From NCBI RefSeq assembly GCF_009909195.1, contig NZ_JAAAMU010000006.1:248001-312000 (forward strand): a stretch of 64,000 nt of DNA. The letters are read 5' to 3'. The translations under genes and the position numbers were made by a program. Source of the stretch: Paenibacillus sacheonensis (GTDB taxonomy: Bacteria > Bacillota > Bacilli > Paenibacillales > Paenibacillaceae). Within the stretch, counting starts at the first letter, position 1, and the number at the start of each line of letters is the position of its first letter. The notes under the pieces were generated by a model that saw only the letters and a list, made by a program, of their open reading frames with translations, searched no databases and was not told the DNA's origin. Shown one piece after another: positions 9,693 to 18,538 of this stretch.

Positions 9693-10568
9693 ATGACGAA
9701 GAGACCCTTGGCAGGGAAAATAGCCGTCGTCGCCGGCGCAACGCGCGGGGCGGGGCGCGGCATCGCGGTGCAGCTCGGCAAAGCCGGAGCGACGGTATAC
9801 GTGACCGGAAGGAGCTCGAAGCTCGGCTTGTCGGATATGGGAAGACGCGAAACGATCGAGGAAACGGCAGCGCTCGTAACGGAAGCCGGAGGTCTCGGCA
9901 TTGCCGTGCGGACCGACTATACCGTGGAAGCGGACGGCCGCGCGCTGTTCGGGCAAGTCGAGGAAGAGCAGGACGGCCGGCTGGATCTATTGATCAACGA
10001 TATCTGGGGCGGCGACCCGCTTACCGCATGGGGCGAGCCCTTCTGGGAGCACTCGCTCCATAACGGCCTGCTCATTCAGCAGCGAGGCGTGCATACGCAT
10101 ATGATGGCCAGCTATTATGCCGCTCCCCTCATGATCGCCCGCCGTTCCGGGCTCATTATCGAGATTACGGACGGCTGCGACTATCGGTACCGCGGGAATC
10201 TGTATTACAGCTTGGCGAAAATAGCCGTCATTCATCTCGCCCGGGCGATGGCGGCGGATCTGGCGCCTCATCGGGTGACGGCGCTGGCGCTGACGCCGGG
10301 CTTCCTTCGTTCCGAAGCGATGCTGGATCATTTCGGCGTGACCGAGGAGAACTGGCGCGATGGCGCGGCGCGGGACGTGCATTTCCTGCAGTCCGAGACG
10401 CCGGCGTTCGTCGGACAAGCGGCGGCAGCGCTCGCGGCCGATCCGAACGTGCATGCCAAGTCGGGACAGGCGCTGACGTCCTGGGGCTTGTCCGAGGAAT
10501 ACGGGTTCGCCGATGCGGACGGCAGCCGTCCCCATTGGGGGCGCTATGCCGCCGAGCACGGGTTCTAA
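9693..10568 (+). CDS. SDR family oxidoreductase
   Basis: This is a 291-residue cytoplasmic short-chain dehydrogenase. The Rossmann motif AGATRGAGRGIAVQLG is slightly modified from TGxxxGxG. The catalytic YYSLAKIAVIHLARAMA provides the Tyr-x-x-x-Lys pair, and LALTPGFLRSEAM closes the cofactor pocket. The usual NNAG is replaced by INDIWGGDPL, as in a subgroup often annotated as DHRS1-like. Start: the ATG at 9693 follows GAGGAGG by 8 bases; an in-frame ATG at 9663 has no ribosome site. The substrate is unknown. Confidence 0.85.
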   Translation: MTKRPLAGKIAVVAGATRGAGRGIAVQLGKAGATVYVTGRSSKLGLSDMGRRETIEETAALVTEAGGLGIAVRTDYTVEADGRALFGQVEEEQDGRLDLLINDIWGGDPLTAWGEPFWEHSLHNGLLIQQRGVHTHMMASYYAAPLMIARRSGLIIEITDGCDYRYRGNLYYSLAKIAVIHLARAMAADLAPHRVTALALTPGFLRSEAMLDHFGVTEENWRDGAARDVHFLQSETPAFVGQAAAALAADPNVHAKSGQALTSWGLSEEYGFADADGSRPHWGRYAAEHGF

Positions 10569-10578
10569 CGGGCAGACG

Positions 10579-10623
10579 AGAGCGCGCTGGCGAGCCGAGA
10601 ATACTAGGCGCGCCAGCGCTCTT
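10579..10623 (+). terminator. Hairpin after the SDR gene
   Basis: AGAGCGC/GCTGGCG pairs with CGCCAGC/GCTCTT around a 16-base loop, 10 bp after the stop codon. The T tail is poor, so its termination strength is uncertain. Confidence 0.4.
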
Positions 10624-10724
10624 CGCGTTATGCGCTGCTTGCTGACGCGCCGCTGCTGTGCCGTTATCCTGCTTCGGGCACCGTACGCCTCAACCTGCAT
10701 GACGCGCCGGTTGAGCCTGGGCCG

Positions 10725-11576
10725 CTAGGGAGCGAGCTGGATCCAGATCGCCGTCTTGTCGTCGGACTTCTTCATGCGCGGATAGATGGTGCATTCGGGA
10801 TCGGTGTTCTCCAGATCCGTCAACTGAGCGAGATAACGGTCAAGCCCCGCTTCACGGACGAGCGAGGCGATGTCGGCCGCGCTGTCCTTGTCGGATTCGC
10901 CGGGCGGCTTCGGCATGTACAGCCCGTCCGAGAACAGCAGGAGCGATACGACGTTCGCGGCCGCGATGCGGCCGTACTCCACGTAATCCGCGCAATCGGG
11001 ATCTCCATTCAGTACGCCGTATCCGGCGGGACGGTTCGCCAGCGCCCGGCCGGCGGCGATTTGAGGCCGCACATGCGTCCACAATTCGGCGGACGACGCC
11101 AGACCGGCGTTGATCCCTTCCAGCCATACGGCCTTCGTGCGGTCGTCTACATGCGCCAATTGATCATGCGTCACGATGCGGATCGTGCCGTCGTCGTAGT
11201 ACGCCGCCAGCATGCAGTCGCCGAGCTGCGCGTAGTCGATCCACTTGGAGCCGACGCGCACGAGCACCGCGCAGGCGCTCCACAGCGCTTCCGGCACATC
11301 CGCCGGGACGCCGGCATCCCGCATCTCCGCGCGAAGCCGCGTGTTCGCCTCTACCAGCATGTCCGACAGCCGGGCGCCGGCGAGCCGTTCGTCCAAACAA
11401 GCTGCGGCAACGGATTGCGCGGCCAAATACCCGCCCGTCTCTCCTCCCGCGCCGCGATAGGGCACGAGCGACGTCGCCCCGTCGATGACGCCGAACAGCC
11501 GGTCGCTCTCCTTGCATACGACAGCATCTTCGTTCCATGCGCCGACTCCTTGCACGGTACGGACCGTGACTTCCAT
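10725..11576 (-). CDS. PP2C-like protein phosphatase domain protein
   Basis: The 283 residues show the PP2C fold landmarks: an N-terminal GVGAWNEDAVV (the equivalent of GxxxxNED), LFGVIDGATS (the metal-binding DG-type motif, with DGA), IDYAQLGDCMLAAY (GD motif) and SLLLFSDGLYMP (the SDG metal-binding motif). Two or more Mn/Mg-ligand aspartates are therefore present. The protein is smaller and more divergent than PrpC or SpoIIE-type phosphatases, and no kinase gene is adjacent. It probably dephosphorylates Ser/Thr in a cytoplasmic target. An AGGAGGCGATTCG site precedes the ATG. Confidence 0.75.
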   Translation of the reverse strand: MEVTVRTVQGVGAWNEDAVVCKESDRLFGVIDGATSLVPYRGAGGETGGYLAAQSVAAACLDERLAGARLSDMLVEANTRLRAEMRDAGVPADVPEALWSACAVLVRVGSKWIDYAQLGDCMLAAYYDDGTIRIVTHDQLAHVDDRTKAVWLEGINAGLASSAELWTHVRPQIAAGRALANRPAGYGVLNGDPDCADYVEYGRIAAANVVSLLLFSDGLYMPKPPGESDKDSAADIASLVREAGLDRYLAQLTDLENTDPECTIYPRMKKSDDKTAIWIQLAP

Positions 11577-11741
11577 CGAATCGCCTCCTGCGGTGAATGT
11601 CCGGCTTGTTCTTGACCGGCCTCTCGTTCAACCTTATCGAATGCTCGGCCTGAAGGCAACCTTTCCTGAAACAATCGCGTACATGCATTTTCGGATGGAC
11701 GCAAGCCGCATCTCTATTGCGGCAAGCGGCCGACATAAGCC

Positions 11742-11788
11742 GAAAGCCTCGGATTAGGCGCTGGTATCGCGCCTAATCCGAGGCTTTC
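11742..11788. terminator. Perfect 20-bp hairpin between minus-strand genes
   Basis: GAAAGCCTCGGATTAGGCGC and its exact complement flank a 7-base loop. It sits downstream of the Cys-rich gene ending at 11829 and upstream of the PP2C gene, so it probably ends the arabinofuranosidase transcript. T runs are short on both sides. Confidence 0.65.
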
Positions 11789-11828
11789 CATTTACCCGAG
11801 CGCCGGTCCCGCAAGACCGGCCCGCCGC

Positions 11829-12107
11829 TCACGGCCAGCGGGAACCGCCCGGCTGCGGACAATCCTTCGCCGCCAGCTTGGCTCGCACGCGGACGAAACA
11901 GCCGCAGTGCGCGCAGGTCGTTCCGTATTGCAGCGACGGACAAGCGCCGCACTGCGCCAGCCGCGCGTCGTAACGGCTATCGTCCACGCAGTCGCCGGCG
12001 TGCAGGGCAAGCTTGGCCAGCACCCGCTCGATCTGCTCGTCCGTCACGTGAACCGATGCGCTGCACCCTTTGCACGGTTCCTTCCCAACCGTTGACGCCG
12101 CCTGCAT
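11829..12107 (-). CDS. Small Cys-rich protein, DUF6171-like
   Basis: A 92-residue protein with clustered cysteines: CKGC near residue 12, then CVDDSRYDARLAQCGACPSLQYGTTCAHCGC and CPQPGG at the end. The pattern resembles a small uncharacterised zinc-ribbon-like family seen in Firmicutes (I believe DUF6171). The CxxC pairs suggest metal binding. It starts 5 bp after the stop of the arabinofuranosidase gene, so the two are probably cotranscribed; whether they are functionally linked is unknown. Confidence 0.7.
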   Translation of the reverse strand: MQAASTVGKEPCKGCSASVHVTDEQIERVLAKLALHAGDCVDDSRYDARLAQCGACPSLQYGTTCAHCGCFVRVRAKLAAKDCPQPGGSRWP

Positions 12108-12112
12108 GCGCG

Positions 12113-13651
12113 TTACCCGATACGCAGCACGGCAACGGATGCGGCGGGAAGCGTAACGCGGATCCTGCCGTCTTCCAGGCGCTGCGCGCCCGCGAACGGC
12201 TCCGGCTGCACGCGGTTCGGCTGCTCCACCGTGTTGTGCGCGTTCAGCGCATCGCCATGCAGCAGGCTGCCGCCGATCGGCGCGTCGTTCGCTGCCAAAC
12301 CCCGAAGCTCGAACGACAGTTCCGCTTCCCCTTCATGACTCAGGTTGCACAGGCTGACATTCAGCGTGCCGTCTTGGCCGCGCGTCGCCGAAACGCTCGT
12401 CTGCGGGATGGAGACGCCGTCGTACGTATAGGAAGCGGATTCGAAGGCCATGTCCAGCAGCTCCGCGTCTTGGTGCACCTTGAACATCTCGAAGACGTGA
12501 TACGTCGGCGTCAGCGTCATCCGCTCGCCCTCGGTCAGCACGACGGATTGGAGCACGTTCACCGTCTGGGCGATGTTCGCCATCCGCACGCGGTCGCTGT
12601 GCTTGTGGAAGATATGCAAGGTCGCGGCCGCGACAAGCGCGTCTCGCATCGTATTCTGCTGATAGAGGAAGCCCGGATTCGTGCCCGGCTCGACGTCGTA
12701 CCAAGTGCCCCATTCGTCGACGATCAGGCTGATCCGCTTGGCCGGGTCGTATTTGTCCATGATCGTCTTGTGCTTGCCCACCAGCTCGTCCATGACCAGC
12801 GCCTTGCGCAGCGTCTCGAACCATGCCTTCGTATCGAAATCGGTCGCCGATCCCTTCTCCGACCATACGAACGGCACCGTGTAATAGTGCAGCGTCAGCG
12901 CGTCCATGTGCGAGGCCGCCTCGCGCATGAGCACCTCCGTCCATTCGTAATTGAAATCGTTGGCCCCGCATGCGATGCGCGTGATCTTGTTATCGCCGTA
13001 GTTGCGGACGTAGGTCTGATAGCGGCGGTACTCGTCCGCGTAATATTCCGGCCGCATGTTGCCGCCGCAGCCCCAATTTTCATTGCCGACGCCGAAGTAA
13101 CGCACCTTCCACGGCTGTTCGTGCCCGCCCGCCGCGCGCAGCGCAGACATCGGGGATTCGCCGGCGAACGTCATGTACTCCACCCATTCCTGCATCTCCT
13201 GCACCGTGCCGCTGCCGACATTGCCGTTGATATAGGGCTCGCAGCCGAGAAGTTCGCACAATAGCAGGAATTCGTGCGTGCCGAAGTGGTTGTTCTCGAC
13301 GACGCCGCCCCAATGCGTATTTACCATCCGTTTGCGCGACTCGCGGGGACCGATGCCGTCCTTCCAGTGGTACTCGTCGGCAAAGCAGCCGCCCGGCCAG
13401 CGAAGCACGGGGATATCCAAGCCCTGAAGCGCTTTCAACACGTCGTTGCGAATGCCCTTCGTATTCGGGATATCGGAATCTTCTCCGACCCAGATCCCTT
13501 CATAAATGCAGCGTCCCAAGTGCTCGGCGAAATGTCCGTAGATGTTGCGGTCTACGGTTCCAACCGGACGGTCGGCGTTAATGACGGCGCGGCTGACGGG
13601 ACCGTCGACGGCTGTCAGGGACGGTTCGTTAGATAAAGGCTGATTGCTCAT
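12113..13651 (-). CDS. Alpha-N-arabinofuranosidase, GH51
   Basis: A 512-residue cytoplasmic enzyme (no signal peptide) that removes terminal alpha-L-arabinofuranosyl groups from imported arabino-oligosaccharides. The GH51 landmarks are complete: [19 protein letters not shown] near residue 36, [13 protein letters not shown] near 84, the acid/base Glu in GVGNENWG (E191) and the nucleophile Glu in [11 protein letters not shown] (E313). The C-terminal 150 residues form the usual beta-sandwich. The start has GGAGG 14 bases upstream. An AT-rich palindrome lies just before it. No arabinose transporter or ara genes are adjacent. Confidence 0.95.
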   Translation of the reverse strand: MSNQPLSNEPSLTAVDGPVSRAVINADRPVGTVDRNIYGHFAEHLGRCIYEGIWVGEDSDIPNTKGIRNDVLKALQGLDIPVLRWPGGCFADEYHWKDGIGPRESRKRMVNTHWGGVVENNHFGTHEFLLLCELLGCEPYINGNVGSGTVQEMQEWVEYMTFAGESPMSALRAAGGHEQPWKVRYFGVGNENWGCGGNMRPEYYADEYRRYQTYVRNYGDNKITRIACGANDFNYEWTEVLMREAASHMDALTLHYYTVPFVWSEKGSATDFDTKAWFETLRKALVMDELVGKHKTIMDKYDPAKRISLIVDEWGTWYDVEPGTNPGFLYQQNTMRDALVAAATLHIFHKHSDRVRMANIAQTVNVLQSVVLTEGERMTLTPTYHVFEMFKVHQDAELLDMAFESASYTYDGVSIPQTSVSATRGQDGTLNVSLCNLSHEGEAELSFELRGLAANDAPIGGSLLHGDALNAHNTVEQPNRVQPEPFAGAQRLEDGRIRVTLPAASVAVLRIG

Positions 13652-13672
13652 GCGGGTTCGTGCCTCCTATTG

Positions 13673-13692
13673 AATTAATAAAATTATTAATT
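13673..13692 (-). promoter_or_regulatory. AT-rich palindrome upstream of the GH51 gene
   Basis: An 18/20-match palindrome, AATTAATAAAATTATTAATT, lies 22 bp before the arabinofuranosidase ATG, in a stretch far more AT-rich than its surroundings. It is probably part of the promoter or an operator; the regulator is not identifiable. Confidence 0.35.
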
Positions 13693-13837
13693 ACATAATG
13701 AAAATAATACTTCAACACCCATTAAACAGGAACCGCCGGCATTTTTCAATGCTTTTTTTTCCGGTTGGCCAAGACGGGAAGAGCCGCCCCCCGTATTGTA
13801 GCGGGAAGCGGCTCTCATCTTGGAAAAATCGTTTTAG

Positions 13838-13903
13838 GGTTCGTTGTATGGTTCGCCTTCGGTTCGTCTTAGGTTCATCTTCGGTTCGTCTTCGGTTATT
13901 TTA
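13838..13903. repeat. Six 11-bp tandem units (CGGTTCGTCTT type)
   Basis: About six imperfect copies of CGGTTCGTCTT follow one another immediately after the 3' end of the minus-strand gene at 13912. They are non-coding. A hairpin with GAGCCGC/GCGGCTC arms lies next to them (13769-13822). Confidence 0.75.
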
Positions 13904-13911
13904 GAATCGTA

Positions 13912-14748
13912 TTAGGGCTTCGTCTTGTTCATGACTAGATAACTCGAATCCCTCGGATCTTCGAATGACTTGTTCGCGCGAATATTCCCCTGTTCATCTA
14001 CCGCCTCGATGCCATACGAAGCGTCGGCCGACTGCGGGAGGGTCGCATACCAGACCCGCTTCCCCGGCTCGTATTCGATGATGCGCGCCGCCTTCATTCC
14101 GGCTTCCGGACCGCCGAACGTGACGTTCACGCCCGCGATCGACGCATTCTGAATCTGTCCGAAGATAATCGGAAACGGTCCGTGAATCCCTGGAAATTTC
14201 GGCAGGCTCATATAATCGAGCGCGACATCGATGCCCTGCAGCGAGGAATAGCCGTACCCGCCGCCCATCGCCCATTTCCACCCCAGCAAGTTATGCTGCA
14301 CGAATTCAATATCCATGTACGTCCCCGCCTTGTCTTCAAACCGTTTAATGAACAGCAGCACGCCGCCGCCGATCGTTTCCTCGTGAATGACCCGCATCGG
14401 CGCGTACTGCCTGAACTTCCTGACCGCCTCCTCCGGCGTCCGTCCGATCGGAATCCGGATCGTATCCGAATACCCCGCCGCGCGCGAGTAGCGCCAGTCC
14501 GCGATCCCGCCCGGCTTGTCGTAGACGTAGACGAAAGCGCCCAGCAGCACGATTAGACTTACGAGCGCCGCCGACCAGCCGATCGCCAGTCGCCTCGTTC
14601 TTCTCGTTCTTTGCACCGGTTCCGCCGCCTCCCGCTGGATATGGGCGATCTGCGTCCCGGAAGGCATCCGCCTCTCTACGGGGCGTTTGCTCAAACGCTG
14701 CAGCAGCGGATCCTTGCCCAGCTCCTCATCCGTAATCCGTCTCGACAT
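13912..14748 (-). CDS. Single-pass membrane protein cotranscribed with an ECF sigma factor
   Basis: This 278-residue protein has a charged cytoplasmic N-terminus (1-53), one transmembrane helix (about 54-76) and a soluble extracytoplasmic domain of about 200 residues. I recognise no family in the outer part. Its start overlaps the end of the sigma-factor gene by 23 bp, the usual arrangement for a membrane-bound anti-sigma factor. The cytoplasmic segment is short and lacks the HxxxCxxC zinc motif of ZAS anti-sigmas. An anti-sigma role is therefore an inference from position and topology only. AAGGAGG precedes the ATG by 9 bases. Confidence 0.65.
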   Translation of the reverse strand: MSRRITDEELGKDPLLQRLSKRPVERRMPSGTQIAHIQREAAEPVQRTRRTRRLAIGWSAALVSLIVLLGAFVYVYDKPGGIADWRYSRAAGYSDTIRIPIGRTPEEAVRKFRQYAPMRVIHEETIGGGVLLFIKRFEDKAGTYMDIEFVQHNLLGWKWAMGGGYGYSSLQGIDVALDYMSLPKFPGIHGPFPIIFGQIQNASIAGVNVTFGGPEAGMKAARIIEYEPGKRVWYATLPQSADASYGIEAVDEQGNIRANKSFEDPRDSSYLVMNKTKP

Positions 14749-15280
14749 CGCGTCCCGCCTCCTTCATCAACTTCGCCAGTTTCGTCCTGGCCCTGCACAG
14801 CCTCGACTTCACCGTTCCCTCCGATATCCCGAGCAGCTCCGCCAGCTCCCTATAAGACAGCTCCTCGTGCGCGTGAAGGATTAAGATCTCGCGGAAGACT
14901 CTTGGAAGTCGCAGTACCGCGGACCAAATGTCATCCGCGAAGCCGGTGCTGAAGTAAGCCGATTCCGCCGAAGGCGACCTGCGCTGATCGGGCAGCAGGC
15001 CGACAAGGGTCACTTTGCGCAGAAACGCCGATTTCGTATAGTTGAACGCGGTATTGCGGGCGATTTTGAACAGCCAGGTCTTGACCGCGCACTGCCCGCG
15101 AAACGATTCCACCGCCCGAAACGCCCGAATGAACGTATCCTGCGCGATATCCTCGGCGAGATGCTCGCGCCGGGTCAAGAAGTACGCATATTGCCAGATA
15201 TCATGCCAATAATGGCGGACAAGCGACTCGATTTCGGGCGGATCGAGCCGCGTAATCGTCTTCAGGTAATCGTCCTCCAT
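14726..15280 (-). CDS. RNA polymerase ECF sigma factor
   Basis: The 184-residue protein carries sigma region 2 (about 20-95: HLAEDIAQDTFIRAFRAVES, then CAVKTWLFKIARNTAFNY) and region 4 (about 120-175: LPRVFREILILHAHEELSYRELAELLGISEGTVKSRL). This is the SigW/SigV-like ECF layout. The start at 15280 is preferred because GGAGGGGAG lies 7 bases upstream; an ATG at 15298 forms part of that ribosome site. The next gene overlaps it and encodes a membrane protein that could hold the sigma factor inactive. Confidence 0.9.
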   Translation of the reverse strand: MEDDYLKTITRLDPPEIESLVRHYWHDIWQYAYFLTRREHLAEDIAQDTFIRAFRAVESFRGQCAVKTWLFKIARNTAFNYTKSAFLRKVTLVGLLPDQRRSPSAESAYFSTGFADDIWSAVLRLPRVFREILILHAHEELSYRELAELLGISEGTVKSRLCRARTKLAKLMKEAGRDVETDYG

Positions 15281-15424
15281 CGTCTCTCTCCCCTCCATCC
15301 AACTGACAACGCTGGCCGCGGTTTTGTTCCCGATCGTCGAAAATTAACAGGGCACCTCTGCAACGCCAGCCAGCAGCCGGAGCTTGCCGTCGGCATTCAT
15401 GGCTCGAACATCGTTCGTTGAACG

Positions 15425-15454
15425 CAGCGAAAAAGCCGCGATAAACGCGGCTTT
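15425..15454 (-). terminator. Terminator of the SDR gene
   Basis: AAAGCCGCG and CGCGGCTTT form a 9-bp stem around a 5-base loop. On the minus strand it is followed by TTCGC. It starts 28 bp past the stop of the SDR gene at 15482. Confidence 0.75.
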
Positions 15455-15481
15455 GATGTTACGGGATGCATGGAGCGTAAG

Positions 15482-16324
15482 CTATAGGCGCAGGTGCAGC
15501 TTGCGCGTATTCAGCAGCCCGTCCAGGCCCGTCGGATCCTGTTCGACCTTGAATCGGCAGAACGCTTCGGCCATCTCCGACGTGCGGATGCGCAGAGGTT
15601 TCGTCTCCATGCCGAGCAGCTCCAAGACGACGTCCGCGACCGCTTCGGGCGTTTGCGGCACGGAATTGCGGGCCTGGAACGTCTCCGTGTAGCGCGTCAG
15701 CATCGGCTTGTATTCATCGTCCAAGATGCCGCCCGTCTGCCGGATCTGATCGAAGACCGTGCCGTTGAAATTCGTCGCGACCGCCCCCGGCTCCAGCAGC
15801 GTCAGATCGATGTTGAAGGTCGGCTTGTAGTAGGTGGCCAGACTCTCGATCAAGCCCTCCACCGCGAATTTGCTGGCGCAGTAGATCTCGTTGAACGGCT
15901 GGCCGACCAAGCCTCCGACGCTCGTCGTCGCGATGATATAGCCGGGGTCGGCCTGACGAAGCAGCGGAAGCGCGGCACGGATCGCATGCATGACGCCGTA
16001 GACGTTCGTATCGAATACGCGCGCGATATCGGCCGGATCGGCCTGCCCGAGCGACCGCAAATATCCGAAACCCGCGTTGCAGAAGAGCACGTCGAGGCGG
16101 CCGTGCGCCGACTCGATCTCCTTGAAGGCCGCTTCCAGCGAGCTCGGATCGGTTACCTCCATCTCGATGAAGAGCAGGTTGGCCTTGTCCCCGTACAGCT
16201 CACGCTCCCGTTCCACCTGGCGCGTTCCCGCGTATACCGTCCAGCCGTTCTCCGCCAGCTTCAGCGCCGACGCCAAGCCGATGCCGGAAGAAGCTCCGGT
16301 TATGGCAATGACCTTGCTCATCAT
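15482..16324 (-). CDS. Short-chain dehydrogenase/reductase (SDR)
   Basis: This 280-residue classical SDR has the NAD(P) motif ITGASSGIGLASAL (about 8-21), the NAG motif in LFCNAGFG (near 86), a Ser in ATTSVGGLVG and the catalytic YCASKFAVEGL (Tyr and Lys). The EPGAVATNF segment follows. The oxidoreductase substrate cannot be predicted. The gene faces away from the sigma operon and is next to an AraC regulator on the same strand (gap about 60 bp), so the two may be linked. Confidence 0.9.
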   Translation of the reverse strand: MMSKVIAITGASSGIGLASALKLAENGWTVYAGTRQVERERELYGDKANLLFIEMEVTDPSSLEAAFKEIESAHGRLDVLFCNAGFGYLRSLGQADPADIARVFDTNVYGVMHAIRAALPLLRQADPGYIIATTSVGGLVGQPFNEIYCASKFAVEGLIESLATYYKPTFNIDLTLLEPGAVATNFNGTVFDQIRQTGGILDDEYKPMLTRYTETFQARNSVPQTPEAVADVVLELLGMETKPLRIRTSEMAEAFCRFKVEQDPTGLDGLLNTRKLHLRL

Positions 16325-16384
16325 GCTCGTCTCCTTTTATTTTCAAGTATCCCGATTACGGTAACTTTTCCCCGTGCAGCTGGG

Positions 16385-17209
16385 CTACCGCTCTTGCTTC
16401 CGGTATCTCCCCGGCGTCGTCCCCGTCGCCTTCTTGAACGCTTGTTGAAAATGCGTCAAGCTTTCGTAGCCGACCAGCAGCGCGATCTCCTCGGTCGTTC
16501 GCTCCGTCGTCGCGAGGTATTGGCATGCCGCCTTCATCCGATAGGCGATCGCATACTGAATCGGCGCCATGCCCGTCGCTTCCTTGAACAGCCTGCTCAG
16601 GTAGTATGGACTAAGCAGCCCTACCGCCGCAAGCCGTTCCAGCGTAAGGGGTTCGCTGTAATGCTCGTGTATGTAAGCCTGCACGACCATAACGCTCTCT
16701 GACGCCCGGTTCACCCGCGGAGGCGGACGCTTGACGGAGGCCCGGTTCCATTCGGCCAACAGCGCGGCCAGCTTGTAGCGGATGACCCATGGATCGCGTC
16801 CTTCCGGCGCGTGAAATTCCGCATGCAGCTCGCGAAACTGCCTTTCCATGCTAAACAAGTTTTCCCGAAGCAGGACGATCGGAGACATCCCCGGCGAATG
16901 AAATCGTCCGCGTTCCAAACCATGCAAGCGAAGTCCCTTCACGGCAAGGAACAGCATCGTATGCGGAAGCTCGGGATTCGTCCGCTCTTCATGCCACTCT
17001 CCTTCGTTAAACATCACGAGCGCAGGCGCAACGGCCTGATAGAGCTCGCTGCCGATCCGAACCTCGGCGCTCCCCCGCGTAATCAGCAGCAGTTCAATAA
17101 AGTCGGGATGATGATGGTACAAGCTTTGATATCCTTCTCTCGCGGGCCGCTCGATCCAGCCGATGTACACCAATTCCGGGATCGCCCCGCCGGCAAACAG
17201 CTCCTCCAT
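16385..17209 (-). CDS. AraC-family transcriptional regulator (cupin sensor)
   Basis: The 274 residues have an N-terminal cupin-like sensor (about 20-110; HHHPDFIELLLITRGSAEVRIG) and a C-terminal double helix-turn-helix (about 175-270; LTLERLAAVGLLSPYYLSRLFKEATG, then EIALLVGYESLTHFQQAFKKATGTTPGRYR). Such proteins usually sense a sugar or another small molecule. It is divergent from the phytanoyl-CoA dioxygenase-like gene at 17345, with 135 bp between the starts, and is a likely regulator of it. It may also act on the SDR gene downstream. Confidence 0.9.
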   Translation of the reverse strand: MEELFAGGAIPELVYIGWIERPAREGYQSLYHHHPDFIELLLITRGSAEVRIGSELYQAVAPALVMFNEGEWHEERTNPELPHTMLFLAVKGLRLHGLERGRFHSPGMSPIVLLRENLFSMERQFRELHAEFHAPEGRDPWVIRYKLAALLAEWNRASVKRPPPRVNRASESVMVVQAYIHEHYSEPLTLERLAAVGLLSPYYLSRLFKEATGMAPIQYAIAYRMKAACQYLATTERTTEEIALLVGYESLTHFQQAFKKATGTTPGRYRKQER

Positions 17210-17344
17210 GCGCTAACACGCCCTCCAGAGAGAAAAGCAAGATTTTATAATAAATTCACAGGATTCCGAGTTTATTCGCCTTAGGCGCAATGCTACTCTT
17301 ACAGTATCAGCAAGATTTCGTAATTTCAAGGAGGAGCGGCGCGA

Positions 17345-18124
17345 ATGGACATGCACACCATGCTGAAGGAACTCGGAGTGGAAGAGACTACGCTCAGCGA
17401 GACGGAGAAAAGGACGCTCGGCGAACAAGGCTATATCGTGTTCGAGGAATTGATCGGGAAGGAACAGCTGGCGCTGCTGCGGGACCGGTACGAGGACTTA
17501 ATGGCCAAGGCGGCCGGCACGATTGCCCATCAACGGGAGAACGGGACGCGGCGGCTGTTCGATCTGGAGAACCAAGGACCGGAGTTCGATGCCGTCTACA
17601 CGATGCCGAAGGTGCTCGCCGCCGTGGCTCATCTGATCGGCCGCGAATTTCGATTCGTGACCTTGAACGGCCGCGATGCCGTTCCGGGCGAAGGGCTGCA
17701 GCATCTGCATGCCGACTGGCCGTCGGGACCGGACGGGCGTCAGAACGCGGTCACCTGCCTCGTCATGCTGGACGATTTCACGCCGGATAACGGCGCGACG
17801 CGGGTCGTACCGGGCACGCACCGAAGCGGCGTGAATCCCGCTGCCGACTGGGCGGCTGACAAAGCGCGGGAGACGCATCCGGACGAGGTGCTCGTCCTCG
17901 CGCCCGCCGGCTCCGTTGCCGTCATGGCCAGCCACCTGTGGCACGGCGGAACGCGGAACAAGACAAACGGCACGCGCCGGGCGCTGCATCCGTTCTATAT
18001 GGGCCGGGACCAGAAGCAGTCGGAGGGACATTTGGACGCCCGCGACTATATCCGCGTCAAGACGTACAAACGACTCTCGCCAGCGGCCAGGTATTTGCTG
18101 AACGTGGAGTGGGATTCGATTTGA
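17345..18124 (+). CDS. Phytanoyl-CoA dioxygenase (PhyH) family protein
   Basis: A 259-residue Fe(II)/2-oxoglutarate-dependent dioxygenase. The metal ligands are visible as HADW (H122, D124) and the distal His in ASHLWHGGTRN (H200), with an Arg at about 211-212 for 2-oxoglutarate. GATRVVPGTH between them is the usual PhyH strand. Bacterial members hydroxylate varied small molecules, and the substrate is unknown. A GGAGGAG site precedes the ATG. The divergent AraC gene suggests induction by the substrate. No terminator is evident downstream; a repeat-filled region follows. Confidence 0.88.
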   Translation: MDMHTMLKELGVEETTLSETEKRTLGEQGYIVFEELIGKEQLALLRDRYEDLMAKAAGTIAHQRENGTRRLFDLENQGPEFDAVYTMPKVLAAVAHLIGREFRFVTLNGRDAVPGEGLQHLHADWPSGPDGRQNAVTCLVMLDDFTPDNGATRVVPGTHRSGVNPAADWAADKARETHPDEVLVLAPAGSVAVMASHLWHGGTRNKTNGTRRALHPFYMGRDQKQSEGHLDARDYIRVKTYKRLSPAARYLLNVEWDSI

Positions 18125-18140
18125 GGGGCGTTAACGGGCG

Positions 18141-18238
18141 GCGGAGCTGACGGTCAATGGCGCTGACGGACGGTGGCGCTCATGGGCGATGGAACTGATG
18201 TGCGATGCCGCTGACGGGCGATGGCACTGACGGCAGGC
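18141..18238. repeat. Six degenerate 16-bp tandem units
   Basis: About six copies of a GGCGCTGACGGGCGAT-like unit start 17 bp after the dioxygenase stop codon. They are non-coding. Confidence 0.75.
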
Positions 18239-18353
18239 GGCGAGCAAGAGAAGCCGCTGCTTGATAAAAGGAGTTCGACAAATTCGGGCCGAGGCCTGGG
18301 TGTTCGGCAAGCGACAGGTGCCGACGATCGATGAACGTGATTCAGGCCGAGGC

Positions 18354-18538
18354 CTAACGGTTGCCAGCGAGGCTATTCCTCGAAAACCACGCCTAAAAAA
18401 ATGCTAACGCATATGACAGGCGTTATTTGGCGTAAAGTAGCTGATTCGCATCGAAAAATCGTACAATAAGCCTCCTGGCAACCGTTAGCGATTGAAAAGG
18501 GCCACTTTAAGCCGATTAGTCATCCTGGCAACCGTTAG
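18354..18538. repeat. 185-bp palindromic mosaic element, copy A
   Basis: Exactly 185 bp from CTAACGGTTGCCAG to CTGGCAACCGTTAG. Motif copies start at element positions 1 (+), 51 (+), 122 (-) and 172 (-), which is perfectly symmetric about base 93. The centre (about 66-121) contains GCGTTATTTGGCGT and CAATAAGC, conserved in all copies. The second motif in this copy is degenerate after CTAACG. A GCTTGC-ATCG-GCAAGC hairpin lies about 50 bp further on (near 18590). Confidence 0.9.

Noticed and set aside
13769-13822. Terminator from the GAGCCGC/GCGGCTC hairpin
   Set aside because: A long stem is present, but neither side is followed by a T run in the direction of a gene.
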